Assembly: GCA_029931535.1 (NCBI GenBank)
Contig: JAQPZY010001242.1
Span: 1,054,001-1,118,000, forward strand
Reading direction: 5' to 3'
DNA from: Margaritifera margaritifera
Lineage: Eukaryota; Mollusca; Bivalvia; Unionida; Margaritiferidae
DNA: 64,000 nt
Under the pieces are notes generated by a model that was given only the letters and a program-made list of their open reading frames with translations, was not told the DNA's origin and ran no database searches. Position 1 is the stretch's first letter; each line of letters begins with the position of its first letter. The translations under genes and the position numbers were made by a program. Of this stretch, positions 23,321 through 34,564 are shown piece by piece.

Positions 23321-24384
23321 TTCATATTAAACAGTAACAACACAGTAGTGTCCACAAATTTTCAAAAGGAGATAACAGCCTGCTGGACTGGCAGGAAAAG
23401 AACAGCCTCAGTCGTCCAGACAAGGGATTTTAATCTGAAACTGCTAGCTTTAAGACTTCTCCTTTTTCCCATTCAACATGTAAATGTAAGTCGTTTGCAA
23501 TTATTCTCTTCTGTGAAACACTTTATAATTTTGTTTTGAAAAAATAAAGTCAGAATGTCGTGTAGTGGCCCATTGAGCCACCTGAATTCAAATATGGAAC
23601 ATGTAACCCAAAACCAACTTTCTGGAAGCTGAACTCTGGGCAACAAAAATTTGTTGGAAGCATGTATGAACATTCTAGACAAGCAGTGTATTTGCATATA
23701 CATGTATTACACAAACAAACTTACTAAATATATCATGCATTCAACTTCAAATTACACAAAACAATTTAATTTTATGCCGTTAATTCAAAACTGTTAGCAT
23801 AGCTCCTGCCATAAGCAAAATCAAGATTTTATACAATGGTGTATTTGATCAGCTATTACTGAGGCACGTTCCAGATGTTCAGTACACATCTGAAATAATA
23901 GTGCTTGATCACTGTTGGAACACTAACTCAAATAAAGCTATAATTCTTGACCATTAAGCTATTTTACGTTTTATGCATTTTAGAAGGCATGAGTAATGTC
24001 TTCATGATGAAGTCAGTCTGGTCTCACAAGTTTGTATTTTGCCATGTTCATAAAATACCCTATTGAATTTCAAAAGAGCCAATCAGTTTCAAACCTGGGA
24101 GCCAGATGCACCATTTATTAAATTCTTACCTAAAGCTCTGAAAAAATCTAGCAGAAAACTATACATTCTGGAGTGTTGTGCCATTTTCAAGGTTTGTAAC
24201 ATGAAAATCACTTCAATTTGGCATTGACAATATCCAGCTACATTTAGAAGACAACAAAACAGATGTCTGCCTACCCATGTATTTGGTTTGATGATTTTAA
24301 ACAACAGCAACAGCAAAACTTAAGCTAAACAAAGTTAGTCTCATACAGTTTCATGTTGTATATATAAAAATCTACCTATGCTGG
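23321..24384. other. No gene or recognisable element
   Basis: AT-rich sequence. Nothing supportable on either strand. Confidence 0.45.
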
Positions 24385-24551
24385 AGAAATGGATATATGC
24401 CATAGCAAGAGGCCCAAGTGGGATTAATATCACTCATCTGGCAACTGACATATGTCAGCTTGTGAATGCAAATTCACATACATTTTGAAACTTGTAGAGG
24501 GGAAAAAAAAGCTTAGTGCTTAGTGCACATAGCTGCTTCATTGTACATTAA

Positions 24552-26013
24552 CCCATTTCATATGGAATATGATTCTGGTCATATATTCACTACATTCTAT
24601 CACTCATTTTGCGGAAGTGGGCATTTAACCGTGTAATACATCATTATTTTGCATGTACTCTTTTGACAAGAAGGAAATAAAGGTAGAAGGTACACAAATG
24701 CCAAATCATGCAGTGACAGCATGTTAAAAAAAAAAAAAATTGGTACAAATTTCATTTAAAACTTGAGTTTTACCGTGCGGAGATCAAAATGGCGGTTAGT
24801 ACTGATGAGGCAAGTGATGGCAGTGATCTGCATGCTGAATTACTTGAAAATATAAACAATTTCATGTGGAAAATTTACATTTTAGGCAGTGAGGATCGTT
24901 ATCTTTACTTCATCAAAATGAACGGAGTTGATGATAACTGGTTATTTGAAAATTTGATTTTAAAGACAAGTTTTAAAGTGCAGAATTCAGCTTGGCAGAG
25001 AGCACTGAAGCGGCAAGTGATGGCAATGATGTAGATGCTGATTCTGATGAAAATATAGACAATTTTGTGGGGAAAATTTACATTTTAGGCAGTGCAGATC
25101 GTGATCTTGACTTTGATGAAATGAACAGAGATGATGATAACTAGTTAGCTGAAATTATATTCTAATTATGAAGGCATTTATTGGTTTATGTTTTTGCATG
25201 GGTATTTTATGTCTCTCATCTATGAATGACTATTGGAGACAAAAAAAAAGGATGTTCAAAACTAATTTCAATAACATTATGTCCCATGATCATTTCAATC
25301 AAATATGGAACTACTTACCTTTTACACATTCTTGAATTATAAATCATGTGAAGTAAACTCACATTTTTCAAACAATTCAATTTAAAAAAAATAAATATGT
25401 GTGCATAATATTGTGAAATTTTACTGCATTCCTGGAAATGGAGCAAAATTAATCCAACAAAAACTTGGATATTGTTACATTAGAATTTATTATGGAATAA
25501 AAATGCTGAAAACAAAATGAACAGCTTTGACAACTTTCCAGTAAGGATCTGTTCTGCTTGCTCTCCAATTCTCATGCAAGTAAATTTTATAAAGTTGTAA
25601 TAACCTTTGACATTCTTGATGGATTTTTATTATTTTTTCACCATCTTAAATGGCATAAAACTTCCCACATTTCAGACACTTACACATATAGGAGGAAAAA
25701 TTAATATTGCAAATGGAAAAAAATGCATTTAAAGTAAGTAAAAAAAAAAATTTTAAGCATGTTTTTTAAGTTTACTTTACTTTCAACTGAATTTTTTACA
25801 TCTGAAAATTGTCAATGAAAAAATATATGACTTTAAAGTCAATTGTATGCTTTTTAAAATGGTATATAACTTTGAAAAATTATTTGAAAAACTTATCCTG
25901 TAAAACCAGATTGACCAACATCCCTGCATTCTTTCATGCTGATACACCAATGACTGAACAAATTTTGTGTTCTACACAACTGCCTTTCTGATTGGTCTTC
26001 AGTATGAAAATGG
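24552..26013 (+). mobile_element. TTAA-type element, 1462 bp, piggyBac-like
   Basis: The left end TTAA-CCCATTTCATATGGAA and the complement of the right end (CTAACCATTTTCATACTGAA) are imperfect inverted repeats. TTAA (24548-24551) and TTAG (26014-26017) flank it. The paralogous locus near 42430 reads GTATTAATGTTAGTGT without the insert, which places the insertion to within 2 bp. The interior holds a short acidic ORF but no catalytic transposase domain. Confidence 0.7.
24789..25158 (+). pseudogene. Tandemly duplicated acidic ORF, possible transposase N-terminus remnant
   Basis: An ATG in strong context (AAAATGGCG) opens a frame with TDEASDGSDLHAELLENIN, then KIYILGSEDR. About 220 bp later the same segment recurs in another frame (ASDGNDVDADSDENIDNF, KIYILGSADR, DLDFDEMNRDDDN) and stops. 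It lies about 235 bp inside a TTAA element. Acidic N-termini are usual in piggyBac transposases, but no DDE domain follows, so identity is inference. It could be an unrelated short gene. Confidence 0.4.
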
Positions 26014-26289
26014 TTAGTGTATTTATGTTCCTTCCTGGACCATACATGTATATACATGTACGATAACTTTCTCAGCATAAAAAGGAAATGTCACTTATAC
26101 AACCAGCATTCTCCCCTGAATCTCTCCCTGCGCCTTGGGACTAGGTCCTGATTCATAACAAAGATAGCACCATAGCACCATCCTTAAAGTACACACACTT
26201 ACTTGTATGGGAGTCAGCATGGAATACTGGGTCTGCCCTTGCCCCCTGGGGACATGCCCCTGGAGTGACCTGCCCTTGGGGACCTGCCC

Positions 26290-26400
26290 CTGGAGTGACC
26301 TGCAGAGGATCAGTGTTTTAGGCACTGGCCTCATGACCAGAGGGTTGCAGGTTTAATTCCCACCATCTGATCAGTCTGGATCCTCATTAATGTGCAGGTA
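26290..26400 (+). mobile_element. tRNA-like SINE head fragment
   Basis: GGCACTGGCCTCATGACCAG then GGGTTGCAGGTTTAATTCCC looks like a tRNA anticodon arm and T arm with B box. The 5' part is degraded and no acceptor stem is seen. Confidence 0.5.
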
Positions 26401-26454
26401 TCTCACTCAAAATGGAACTCATCTGAGAGCTTGATGATACAAGCTTACATGTAC

Positions 26455-27330
26455 ATACCAAATCTCATCAAAATCTTATCAGAAAATATGACCTCTATAG
26501 TGTTCACAAGCTCACACAATCATATGCAAGATCTCCTCATTAATAATCATGGACAAATCTGATCAAACTCATGTCAAAAATAATGGCCTCTAGAGTGCTC
26601 ACAAGTTCAACCAATCAGATGCAAGATCTCCTCATTAATAATCATGGACAAATCTGATCAAACTCGTGTCAAAAGTAATGGCCTCTAGAGTGCTCACAAG
26701 TTCAACTAATCAGATGCAAGATCTCCTCATTAATAATCATGGACAAATCTGATCAAACTCGTGTCAAAAGTAATGGCCTCTAGAGTGCTCACAAGTTCAA
26801 CCAATCAGATGCAATATCACATCAACAATATGTATGCATATCAGTCATAACAGAACTTACCTGACATTTTGATTATATAAGCTTAAAAACCAAATTTTAT
26901 CAAGATCTGATCAGAAATATATCCTTAAAAGTGTTCACAAACCCAGCCAATCAGATGCAACATACCCTCATTAATATGCCTGGATGTCACTCACTCAAAC
27001 TCATCTGAGATCTTGATGATTAATGCTTACATACCAAATCTCATCAAAATCTGATCAAAAATATGGCTTCTATAGTGTTAACAACTTCAGTATGGATGTA
27101 ACTCGTAACTGAACTCAGCAAAATCTTAATGATATAAGCTTACATACCAAATCTGATCAAATTCTGATAAGTATCACCTCTAGAGAGTTCACCATCTCAG
27201 CCAATCAGATGCAAGATCACCTAATTAATATGCATGGCTGTCACTCATAATCAAACTCATCTGAGGTCTTGATGATATACATGCAAGCTTACATACCAAA
27301 TCGGATCAGAAATGAAGCCTCTAGTGTGTT
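26455..27330 (+). repeat. 95-bp tandem array, three near-perfect units followed by diverged ones
   Basis: AGATCTCCTCATTAATAATC starts at 26529, 26624 and 26719. Units also contain GCCTCTAGAGTGCTCACAAG and CCAATCAGATGCAA. Flanking units are looser. Confidence 0.9.
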
Positions 27331-28480
27331 CACAACCAACTGTGGATGGACTACGCACAACTGACAAAAGGCCATACTCTAAGTTCACTTAAATGCCTGG
27401 TAAGCTAAAACTTTAATCTAGTCACTGGCGCAGGAATGTTAGGTCAATATGACTTACTTTTGCTAGTGATGAGTAATACTGCTCATGATGAATGCATCCA
27501 TCAAGTTTTATGACTTTATATGCAACTGTAGCAAAGAAATGGATCTTCATCATATATATGTACTGTAGTTACTGGAATGTGAAACATAGATATTGAGACT
27601 TTTTCCTTGCAATCATAGTAATTCTCAGGATAAAGGCACACATCATGTTTCATGACAGTTCATGCAACTGTGTCATAGATATGCTGCTACTGTATATGCA
27701 GCACACTTTCTCCTAAATTTCTACACGCTGAATCATAATCCCATAATTGCTTGTTTTGTTATACAAAAACCAAATCAGTTCTTAACTTCTATGCTAGTTC
27801 AACAAGATATAGTGCCAAGGTATCTGAGAATTCTCACAGACAAGTAGAGTGGGGGTATGCACATTATCATAATAACTTTAAAGTTCCTAATGACCTTGAA
27901 AAGAGTCTGTCACCTGCCAAGAACATTTCATGCATTTCTGACATGATTTGATTAAATGGTTTCTAACTCCCTAAGATATTAATGACTGTAGACAATTAGT
28001 GTGGGGTACAATACATATATCTTAAAACTTCCTTGTCCCTAATTAGCTTGAAGATGAGATTAATGTCACCAAAACCTAATCAGTTCTCAGGACCCTTCCA
28101 TGGAAGCTTCCAAGCAAATTCACAAAATATGGTGAAATATTTTCTGATATATCTTGCAGACAAGGAAGTGTGATGCTAACTCTACTGCAAATGCTTACAA
28201 GAACCAGCACACAAAAAATAAATGTATCTCCCCCCCCCCCCCCTTTCTGGGGCAGGTGTACATGTAACAATGCTTGTCCTTCTGAAAAAATAACTAGTTC
28301 AGAATGTAGCACAGAAAAATCATATTGTACATGTTTCAAGGGAACACAATAAAATTTAAGGCACAGACCTCATAAGATTTTAATGAATTTGGTATTTTAC
28401 TCCTGGTTTGGAAATAACTGCACTTTTCTAAATTTCAAAAGGGTATTTGGGGAACACCATACAACACAAAATCACAATAT
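27331..28480. other. No gene; diverged repeat units and a C-tract
   Basis: Contains units related to 43430-44010 up to about 27660, then repeated words TGGGGTA.ACA..AT and CTTAAAACTTCCT, and a C14 tract near 28231. No coding segment was supported. Confidence 0.45.
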
Positions 28481-28693
28481 ACCATATATACTCGTTTATA
28501 AGTTGAGTCCAACTGCACAGACCCAGATCTGCTATTGCATAATGCACCAGCAGATCTGAGTCTATGCAATTTGTTAGGAGTAATCAGTAGAACAAACAAC
28601 ATAGACCCTGATCTGCATGCACATTATGCAATGGCAGATCAGGGTCTCTGTTGTTTGCAGCTGGACTCAACTTATAAGTGAGTATTAATAGTA
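28481..28693 (+). repeat. T-shaped MITE copy E
   Basis: The outer arm starts ACCATATATACTCG and both hairpins are present. The first arm of hairpin 1 has lost the CAAACTGCA part. The copy lies about 300 bp left of the large transposon. Confidence 0.87.
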
Positions 28694-28991
28694 GGAGTCT
28701 GAATCATCAAGACATTCAAATCATCATGCCTTAAAAAAACTGTCACATTACTAAGTTACAAACACTATATATACCACAGAGTGCTCAATTACTTATTTCT
28801 ATTTGATTACTGTTCTCATTATCATTGAGTACTATCAATGTAAACATGCATGAAACATTTGGAATGCTTCCCAGCTGCATAGTTTATGTTGATCAAATGT
28901 GCCAAAATAAAATGTTGATGGTGCTAATGGCAGAAATACACCTACATGTACAGCATTGGCCAAATTCAAATTTTTTGGCATACATGTACTT

Positions 28992-29018
28992 ACGGCTAAA
29001 ACACGGTATTGGTGCTGA
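28992..29018 (+). repeat. Left terminal inverted repeat of the 5.57-kb transposon
   Basis: Twenty-seven bases beginning ACGGCTAAAACACGG are the exact reverse complement of 34538-34564. The match stops at both outer edges (T outside on the left, complement A on the right) and just inside, which defines the element boundary. Confidence 0.93.
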
Positions 29019-29583
29019 TAAAGGAATTTTCATGTTATATGCATGAAATAGAAAAATTAAACAAGATATGAACCAATTTTAAAGATTGGTAAGCCTGGCA
29101 TATACCTCTCTTACTTTCCTGAAAATTTCAAGAGGTTAGTGTAACCCATTGTTGAGATATGCATGGAAACAAGCTCTAAAAATGGCCATTTTTGAGCGTT
29201 ATGTAGTCTCACTCGAAAAAAGCTTGAATATAAAATAGAGAATTCTCTAAATATCATACTGAAATTATGCATTTATTGGTCTGGTTTTATGCGGAATTCT
29301 ATCCTGCAAATATTGCTTCTTGAATTAAAGAAATCGGTAAAATATTATGGATTTTATAAGCAAAATACCGTCAGTAGAAGTTTTGTTTCAACACTGAAAT
29401 TCAAACACTAATCTGTTGTTATATGCCAACATTTTGTACAAAATAACATTCATTATAACTTTTATTGACATCTAGAACTCGACTTTATATTATAATAAGT
29501 AGTAAAACCATTTAAATCACATGGCTAGCCAAGATATTCGATTGAGAGCTTGTTCTTTGTCAAACTTTCCAGTTCTAAATTTT

Positions 29584-30490
29584 GTAGTGTCTGTAACCTT
29601 TACAAGTTTATATGGCAATAATTTTGTTGTTTCATTATGGAAAAGTATAAATCCTACAAAGGCTCATGTGTATCCATGTGATGTCCACGTTGGCCAAAAT
29701 TGGTGGTGCTGTATTGTACCATTAAAAAACAGCAACTCAATAAAAAAAGTTACAGACACTACACAAACAGGTATAAAAATGAAAGATAAAAGTATTGTTC
29801 TACTTGTCATTAAAACATTGTTTTTCTCAATAGAAAGTTCCATCTTATGTGATGTAATGTTGCATCATCTATTTACCTCTGCAGCCAAGAGCAAAAAAGT
29901 GATGCAATAACTCTCTTGATTGAATATTGCATCATTCTTGCAGCACTGTCTGTTTGAGTAATTTACTACAAGACAATGTAACCTGAATTTCTTATCCTAG
30001 AAGAAGCTGCCTAATTACTTTTTCTGTTCTTTACCATGGTACATCCCTAAGACATGGGAAGACGACAAAAGCAAACCTCTGGGAACAACTCTGGTAAGTT
30101 TGTATTGAATGGTAAACCACACTCTTAAATTGTAGTGTCTGTAACCAATATCCCCTTTTTATACTGTCTATGACTTTATCCCTGTTTTTTTTTTAAAAAA
30201 TGAAGCCAAATTATGTTTCCTATTACAGTATTGATGTGTAAGGCTAAATTTTGACATATTGTCTGTCTGCAATTTGTAATATTTTGGTATATTTATAGTT
30301 TCTTTCATCTAGATTTCTGATAACAGGCAACATTTTCAGTGATTTCTTACAATATGCAATTGAAACTGAGTATTTTTGCATTCCATATCATTAGACTAGT
30401 AAATTCAAACAGAAATATTATGAGAATTCAATGAGCTCAGACTTAGTGTTGGATACATTGCTGATATTGTCAAATGGTTACAGACACTAC
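29584..30490. promoter_or_regulatory. Left-side subterminal motif cluster (4 copies of GTAGTGTCTGTAACC)
   Basis: Copies lie at 29584-29598 (+), 29749-29762 (-, 14 of 15), 30132-30146 (+) and 30476-30490 (-). They alternate in orientation and are absent from the coding exon. Short subterminal motifs repeated near both ends of a DNA transposon are typical transposase-binding sites in several superfamilies. The role here is inferred. Confidence 0.75.
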
Positions 30491-33400
30491 TAGACATGTG
30501 AATTGACCCGACTGTTGTTTACATTATTAAGGAAAGTGTGCAATCATTGTAAATGCTAGAACATTGAATAATCATCAGGTTTTATGCTATTTCTTTTTCA
30601 ATCAGATACTTTTCTTTAAGAATCTACAGGTTATTCCAGTTTGCTTATGTATGAAAGCATATTGCGTACTCATTACAAGTATGTTTTGTAAAGTCTAAAT
30701 TTCATCCGTATACATAGAGGAACAAAAATGAGAATGAAGTTGTTTGCTTTTAGGAAGCAAAGATAAGCCAGAAGAAGATGAACAGAAGATTAAAGCTAGA
30801 AGGGAGAAGACGAGGCTAAAGGTACAAGCCTGGAGAAAAAAACAGAGGGAAAATAAGGCGAAACATGAGGAGCTAAAAAGGGTTGATAGAGAAAGAAGAA
30901 AAGATGCAAGACTACTAAAAAAACAGCAATCACTTTCCGATTCAAATCTTCAACAAGAATTAAGAAGGAAAAAACGTGAAGAAATGAAAAGGTATCGCCA
31001 GAAAAAGAAAGAAAAAGCAGCCCTGGCAATATCGGTTAATAAGAGTGTTGATTTAAGAAGTCCGAAAACTGCTGAATTAAGTAGAAAGAAGAAAGAAGCT
31101 GTGAAAAGAACCCAAGCATGGAGAATGCGTATCAAACTGAATGAAAGTATACAGCAAGAGTGTATTCAGACTGATTGTGAAATAGGAAATACTGGGTCAG
31201 CCAGAGATTCACCAATGAATAAAGTGTTACCTAAAGCAACTCTGTACAGACAATTAAAAAAGGTAAAGGAAGTATTACCAAATACCCCAAAGAGAAAAGC
31301 AGTCATCATAAGTAAATTAATTGAATCTCCATCAACATCAAAGTTTCTAAATAGGAATATAATGATAATGACACCGGATTGCAGAAAAAAACTTGAATTG
31401 ACAGATACTGTTATACAATCTGTGTCAGAGAGCATTTCAGAAGTGAAAACAAGGAAAGGGGGTGCAAAGAAACATGCATACAACATCATTTGTGACGCAT
31501 TACTGAAGAAATATAAAAGACACAGACTAAAAAAGTATTTCAAAGTATCAGTGAAAGGGCAAAAACCTAGTTCTACATGGTGGGAGACGAAACAAAGAAA
31601 AAGAAGAAGGGATGCACTTAACTCTCCATTAAAGAAATCTGTGAAAGATTTTTTTCTAAGTCCAGAAATCAGTAGGGAAGTGCCTAATAAACGTGAAACT
31701 GTGAAAGTAAGAAAAGGTGGTCAAAAAGAAATACTTCAAAAACATGTGATGACTATGACATTAGAAGAAGCCTACAAAGACTACAAGTTAAGGAACCATA
31801 GTCACAAAATAGGATTAACTTCATTTTCTAAATTGAAACCAGTGAATGTTAAAAAGGTGTCTGAAACAAGCAGAAGATCATGCTTATGCCAAAAGTGCTG
31901 TAACGTGGCCCTAAAAAGTGAGGCACTAACAAATGTAAAAAAAGCAGTGAAAGAAAATGGAGATTTGGATGAAATTTCAGTAGATAAGAAAAGCTTAAGT
32001 GATGCTACTTTTTGTAAATACGACACCAATCCAGCTATTAAATGTTTAAGAAGAGAATGCAAACAATGCGGTGTGAAATGTTTGCAGAGTTACCTTAAAC
32101 CATTTGTTGAAAAGTATAGTGACAGGCAGATATCATGGCATCAATGGGAAAGTATAGAAATAGCAAAAGATGATAAAGTAAAGCGTTGCGTCTCCTGTGT
32201 GCCTAAAGAAACAGACATAAAAACATTAATTACATGCTTAGAAACTGACATGCAAGAGTATCCAGAGCACGTTTTCAGGGCCAAATGGCAACAGCAACAG
32301 ATGGGAATTTGTGTTGATAGAATTGGTGAGGGTTCTATTGCTATGGTCATGGACTTTAGTGAGAACTATGGGTGTGTTTTTCAAAGTGAAGTACAATCAG
32401 GATTCTTCGACAGGAACCAAGTTACAATACATCCAATCATGTGTTACTATACAGAAAAACAGGGAGAAAAAGAATTCAAGATAAAGCATGCCATTATTGG
32501 CATCAGTGAAGAAACCAAACATGATGCAGACTTAGCTATCACTTTTGAGAACAAAGCTATAGAAATTCTGAAGAAGAAAGGTGTGAAAGTAGAGGAGATC
32601 CATGAGTGGACAGATGGCTGTGCTGCCCAGTATAAGGGGAAGAAAGCCTTTGCTGACATAAGTCTGAGGAAAAAGCCATCTGTAACACGAAATTATTTCG
32701 AAACATCACATGGAAAGAGTGTTTGCGATGGTCTCGGTGCGACAGTCAAGAATGCTTGCTACAGAGCTGTAATCAGCAATAGAAAGGTGATAGGTTGTGC
32801 AGAAGATGTATATCATTTCTGTACAGAGAAACTGAAAATGGAAAATACAGATAATGAAGCTAAAACAGTTTCGAGAAGGGAGTTCATCCTTGTTAAAGAT
32901 GTTGAGAGAAATAGAGAAGAAACTGATGTGCAAACACTGCAAGGTACAAGAAAATTACATGCTGTAAAGTCAGGAAGCAATGATTATGAACTGAGCATAA
33001 GAAATCTGAGCTGTTATTGTGAGCAATGCATGAAGGTTGACGGGAGATGCAACTTCAGCGAAAATGTTAATGCCTGGGAAATGAGAAAGTTAGTACTCAA
33101 TAAAGATAATTTAAGTCAGAAAGGAAAACAACTTAAAGACAAGAATCCATCAACAATAGAAAATAATGACAAGAAAAGAAAACAAGGAAGTAACCAGAAA
33201 GATCATAACTCAGCAACAAGCGAAAAGCCTAATAAGAAACGGAAGTCAACAGAAAGACAAAACATTGTGACAAAGAAGATCAAAGTTGACAAAAAAGCAC
33301 CAACCAACACAGAGAAACCAATAGAGAAATACCACCCTGGAGAATTTGTTGCTGTAGGACTTAAGCCAAAGAAGGGACCTCTAGATGTATACTTAGCAGA

Positions 33401-33635
33401 AGTAATAGACATTCTTCATAACGAAGTTAGACTTAAATACATGAGAAAGTCTGGCAACATGTATGTTTGGCCTGAAAAAGATGATTATTCACAAGAGGCT
33501 CTAGATGCTATCTTGTACAGGGTAAAAGCTCCACAAATAGTCAATGAAAGGGGTCATTTCAAGTTTAATGCAGCTGAATTGTCTAAGCTCAAGTCAAATC
33601 TGGAAAAAAATCATAAGCACTTCTATTTGAAATGA
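30054..33635 (+). CDS. Putative DDD transposase, 973 residues, two exons (30054-30093 joined to 30754-33635)
   Basis: Exon 1 is 40 nt (MGRRQKQTSGNNS plus one base), followed by donor GTAAGT at 30094. The acceptor TTGCTTTTAG ends at 30753. Splicing gives GGA and stays in frame to TGA at 33633. Residues 25-145 hold three related basic segments of the K.R..E..KR.Q.WR.K type, a likely DNA-binding or nuclear-entry region. Cysteine clusters follow at C390/392/395/396, C444/449/452/456 and C492/495. Three acidic motifs then occur: D547 (MDFSENY), D634 (TDGCAAQYK) and D672 (CDGLGATVK). This is consistent with an RNase H-like DDD/E catalytic core. Another cluster lies at C767/769/772/778. A long basic linker follows, then a C-terminal region (about 873-926, HPGEFVAVGL to YVWPEKDDY) resembling a small beta-barrel. 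I recognise the DFSENY/DG..AQYK pattern from uncharacterised multicopy invertebrate proteins, but I do not know a named superfamily for it. The role is inferred from the TIRs and motifs. Confidence 0.85.
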
Positions 33636-33659
33636 CAATATAAAGTCAAGGTTTAATGT

Positions 33660-34377
33660 GTAGTGTCTGTAACCTTAAGATCAATCACATATGGGTCTGT
33701 GTTTGAGTCAGCACCTTGGGTTGAACAATACTTTAGTGACTATGATTTATTGAACATTCATTATACTTCAATATTTTACTCTTACAAACACTATTTAGTA
33801 TTAAACTTTCAAGTGCTATTTACCAGTTCATAATTTTAACACAAGTATTGGACATATACCTGTTACAATGTGGTTTTATCATTTTATTAACTAATCAACA
33901 TTCATTTAATGAATAATTCTAGTCAATGTGTTCATGTTGAATTATTTTTGAAGTGAATTTTATGGAGATATGTATGGTTCTGCAGCTGTATTGAAATGCT
34001 ATAGTTTTGTAGTGTCTGTAACCAATTTTATGGACAATGTACTTCTGACTCTTATGGAAGTTTGCAATACTTTTGGCCAGTATTAATGATTTTGTTTGTT
34101 TAAATATTCTTCTTGGTGTTAGATAAATGCCTAAATAAGATTATTCTATGTCTTTTATGTTTGTTATGCAAAAGTTTCATGGTTAGGTTTTTTTTCTTAG
34201 TGATACCTTTGTCATAGATGTTTTGATTTTGTTATTAAGTTGTTTACCACTTCCAGTTATGTTGTTTACTTTAAATGTTGATATCCTGTTACTGATGTTA
34301 CTGTGAAAAAAAATAAAGTTTTAAAGTTTTCATGCTGTTTTTCTTGCATGTTATACACCAAGTGTAGTGTCTGTAAC
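33660..34377 (+). promoter_or_regulatory. Right-side subterminal motif cluster (3 copies of GTAGTGTCTGTAACC)
   Basis: Copies lie at 33660-33674, 34009-34023 and 34364-34377 (14 of 15), all on the plus strand. The first begins 24 bp after the stop codon. Together with the left cluster they flank the gene on both sides, as expected of transposase-binding sites. Confidence 0.75.
34312..34317 (+). terminator. Polyadenylation signal of the transposase gene
   Basis: AATAAA lies 677 bp after the stop codon and about 220 bp inside the right TIR. It is the best-placed canonical signal before the element ends. Confidence 0.5.
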
Positions 34378-34537
34378 TGTTGTTATACCAATGAATTGAA
34401 ATAATGGTTAAAAAAATCGCATGCATGTTCAAGCTAAATCTAACTTGATCTGACTAGGGGACACCCTAGGGTATATAATGAGCTTCATTGAAATGTTCTA
34501 TCAAACATTTCAATTTTTTAAGTGAGTGAGACTACTC

Positions 34538-34564
34538 TCAGCACCAATACCGTGTTTTAGCCGT
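34538..34564 (-). repeat. Right terminal inverted repeat of the 5.57-kb transposon
   Basis: Exact reverse complement of 28992-29018. The base pair TT follows at 34565-34566, and TT also precedes the left end at 28990-28991. These are the only candidate target duplication. Confidence 0.93.

Larger units (their letters stand above)
24385..27660 (+). repeat. Large dispersed repeat, paralogous to 42290-44010
   Basis: Both copies share GACATATGTCAGCTTGTGAA, then a TATACAACCAGCATT block with TCTCTCCCTGC, and end in units with AGTAATACT and CATCAAGTTT.ATGACT. This copy is split by the TTAA element at 24552-26013 and contains the 95-bp array at 26455-27330. Confidence 0.65.
28992..34564 (+). mobile_element. 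Intact 5.57-kb DNA transposon with 27-bp perfect TIRs and a two-exon transposase gene
   Basis: The ends are perfect 27-bp inverted repeats (28992-29018 and 34538-34564, starting ACGGCTAAAACACGG). Inside them a further inverted 12-mer, GTAGTCTCACTC (29203-29214 and 34524-34535), lies near both ends. Seven copies of GTAGTGTCTGTAACC or its complement lie only in the non-coding flanks of the gene. The gene at 30054-33635 is uninterrupted apart from one intron, and an AATAAA follows at 34312. Both flanks carry TT next to the TIR, so the target duplication may be only 2 bp, or absent. Perfect TIRs and an open 973-codon gene suggest recent, possibly current, mobility. The TIR start and the TT flank do not let me assign a named superfamily. 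The element lies in what I infer to be the long RhoGEF intron, in the opposite orientation. Confidence 0.9.

Noticed and set aside
29521..29910. 129-codon frame inside the large transposon
   Set aside because: It overlaps two subterminal motifs, lies upstream of the spliced transposase start and shows no domain. Possible but unsupported as a second transposon gene.
30796..33412. Minus-strand frames opposite the transposase
   Set aside because: Antisense shadows of an A-rich coding exon, with Phe/Leu-rich meaningless translations.
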